Of a stretch of DNA of 64,000 nucleotides, positions 61,195 through 64,000 are shown piece by piece. A program made the position numbers and the translations under genes. The notes under the pieces were generated by a model. The model saw only the letters and a program-made list of their open reading frames with translations, did no database searches and was not told where the DNA came from. This stretch comes from Beijerinckiaceae bacterium (GTDB lineage Bacteria; Pseudomonadota; Alphaproteobacteria; Rhizobiales; Beijerinckiaceae). The stretch is from NCBI GenBank assembly GCA_009773635.1, contig WSYC01000006.1, positions 274,720 through 338,719 of the forward strand, in the 5' to 3' direction. How positions within the stretch are numbered: the first letter of the stretch is position 1; each line of letters opens with the position of its first letter.

Positions 61195-61288
61195 CGTCAT
61201 GCTCGGGCTTGGCCCGAGCATCCACGACTTTTGCCTGAAAACCCGTTGCTTGAAGTCGTGGATGGCCGGGCTAAACCCGGCCATGACG
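61195..61288. repeat. 94-bp palindromic repeat, CGTCATG...CATGACG type
   Basis: CGTCATGCTCGGGC to GGCCATGACG, with inner ATCCACGACTT/AAGTCGTGGAT. Just before it, 61151-61190 is a half copy of the other repeat family (GTCGTTCCCGAGG...GAATCCAG). Between convergent ppk2 and panC. Confidence 0.85.
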
Positions 61289-61299
61289 ATGGTGCTGTC

Positions 61300-62154
61300 T
61301 TAACCCACCGCGATATTGTCGATCAGCCGGGTTTTGCCGAGTTTCGCTGCAACGAGAATGCGAAGCGTCCGGGGATCAGCCCCGACAACGGGAATAGCCA
61401 GGCTCGCCGCATCGCGGATGGCGAGGTAATCGACGGCAAGCCCTGCCGCCGAAAGGGCATTGGCGGCCTCGATCTCGATCCGGTCGAGCGGCTGCCGCTT
61501 CCGGGCAAGCGCCGCCGCTTCGAGCAAGGTTCGATGAATGATCGGCGCAGCCGCACGCTCTTCCGGCGTCAGGTAGACGTTGCGCGAGGACATCGCGAGG
61601 CCATCCGCTTCACGCACCGTCGCGCCGCCCAAGATCGCGACGGGGATATCGAGATCGAGGGCCATGCGGCGAATGACGGCGAGTTGCTGGAAATCCTTCT
61701 CACCGAAAATCGCGACATCCGGCAGGGCCTGCAGCAACAGTTTGGCGACCACCGTCGCAACGCCCGCAAAGTGAGTGGGCCGGAAGGCATCCTCCAGCCC
61801 CACCTTGGCCGGGCCCTCGAGGCTCACGGTTGTTGCGAAACCATCAGGATACATTTCCGCGACTTGTGGCGCGAAAACGGCTTCGGCTCCAACTTCTGAA
61901 AGCAGTTTAATATCACTCTCGAATGTTCTGGGATATTTCGAGAAATCCTCCGTCGGCGCGAATTGCGTCGGATTGACGAAAATCGAGACGACAGCTTTGT
62001 CGACCCGCGTTTTCACACCCGTCACAAGGCTGAGATGCCCGGCATGGAGCGCGCCCATCGTCGGCACGAGGCCAACGCGGTGACCCGCTTTGCGCATCGC
62101 CTCGCGCCATGCCCTGAGCGCGGCGACACTGTCGAGAATGATTGGTTTGCCCAT
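61300..62154 (-). CDS. panC: Pantothenate synthetase
   Basis: 284 residues from the ATG at 62154. VPTMGALHAGHLSL (HIGH-like), FVNPTQFAPTEDFSKYPRT, EKDFQQLAVIRRM and the KMSKS-like MSSRNVYLT are present. Joins pantoate and beta-alanine; panB is not in the window. Follows thiC by 70 bp on the same strand. Confidence 0.96.
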   Translation of the reverse strand: MGKPIILDSVAALRAWREAMRKAGHRVGLVPTMGALHAGHLSLVTGVKTRVDKAVVSIFVNPTQFAPTEDFSKYPRTFESDIKLLSEVGAEAVFAPQVAEMYPDGFATTVSLEGPAKVGLEDAFRPTHFAGVATVVAKLLLQALPDVAIFGEKDFQQLAVIRRMALDLDIPVAILGGATVREADGLAMSSRNVYLTPEERAAAPIIHRTLLEAAALARKRQPLDRIEIEAANALSAAGLAVDYLAIRDAASLAIPVVGADPRTLRILVAAKLGKTRLIDNIAVG

Positions 62155-62224
62155 CGATAACCCTGCCCGAGTTCGGCTGGCTTTGCCTGAAATCATCAGA
62201 CAACACCAGCCAAATTCACGCAGA

Positions 62225-64000
<1,776 letters not shown>

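Overview
The window is 64 kb of dense, GC-rich bacterial chromosome with strong alphaproteobacterial character, most likely Hyphomicrobiales (Rhizobiales). The evidence is the gene order (eno, pdhA, pdhB with a fused lipoyl domain, pdhC, lpdA, lipA; pyrG-secG-tpiA-ppiD-trp-moaC-moeA-lexA-comEC-gltX-gltA; coaD-ppi-ppi-queA-tgt), an alphaproteobacterial GAAC-N7-GAAC SOS operator in front of lexA, a NuoE/NuoF-like fused formate dehydrogenase beta subunit, and several families of intergenic palindromes of the rhizobial type. I cannot name the genus. No phage, insertion sequence, CRISPR array or plasmid functions are visible; the content is mostly housekeeping.

Layout. 1-12 kb, almost all minus strand: enolase and an EamA transporter, an FtsB/DivIC-like protein, and the pyruvate dehydrogenase genes (pdhA, pdhB, a DUF5076 protein, pdhC, an SGNH hydrolase, DUF465, lpdA), ending with lipA, which is cut by the left edge. 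12-22 kb: queF, a thioredoxin-fold protein, a VOC/DUF1190-like/kdsA/TerB-like operon, the DUF350-DUF1190-glutathionylspermidine-synthase-like cluster, pyrG and secG. 22-38 kb: an MFS transporter, tpiA, ppiD, trpE-G-D-C running into moaC-moeA with overlapping codons, lexA with a triple operator, comEC, gltX, gltA. 38-43 kb: glmS, a broken glmU, a Kbp/YgaU-like BON-LysM protein, and tRNA-Lys followed by a 90-bp tandem repeat that copies the 3' end of the tRNA. 43-54 kb: folD, heterotetrameric sarcosine oxidase (soxB-D-A-G) and divergent fdhBA, a one-carbon oxidation block. 54-64 kb: tgt, queA, an acyltransferase, two cyclophilins, coaD, a HAD phosphatase, PPK2, panC, and thiC, cut by the right edge.

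How the genes work together. LipA-type lipoylation supplies the lipoyl domains on PdhB and PdhC, and the Pdh complex feeds citrate synthase. QueF, QueA and Tgt are three steps of queuosine tRNA modification. Sarcosine oxidase makes methylene-tetrahydrofolate, FolD carries it to formyl-tetrahydrofolate, and FdhBA oxidises formate with NAD; the deformylating step is not in the window.

The observations most worth a second look are: a 44-bp palindromic element found in frame inside three genes (soxA, soxD, queA) and once between genes; tandem copies of a tRNA 3' end that resemble the tyrT/rtT arrangement of E. coli; an internal deletion with frameshift in the normally essential glmU; a second DUF1190-like gene beside kdsA; and palindromic repeats at every convergent gene junction long enough to hold one.
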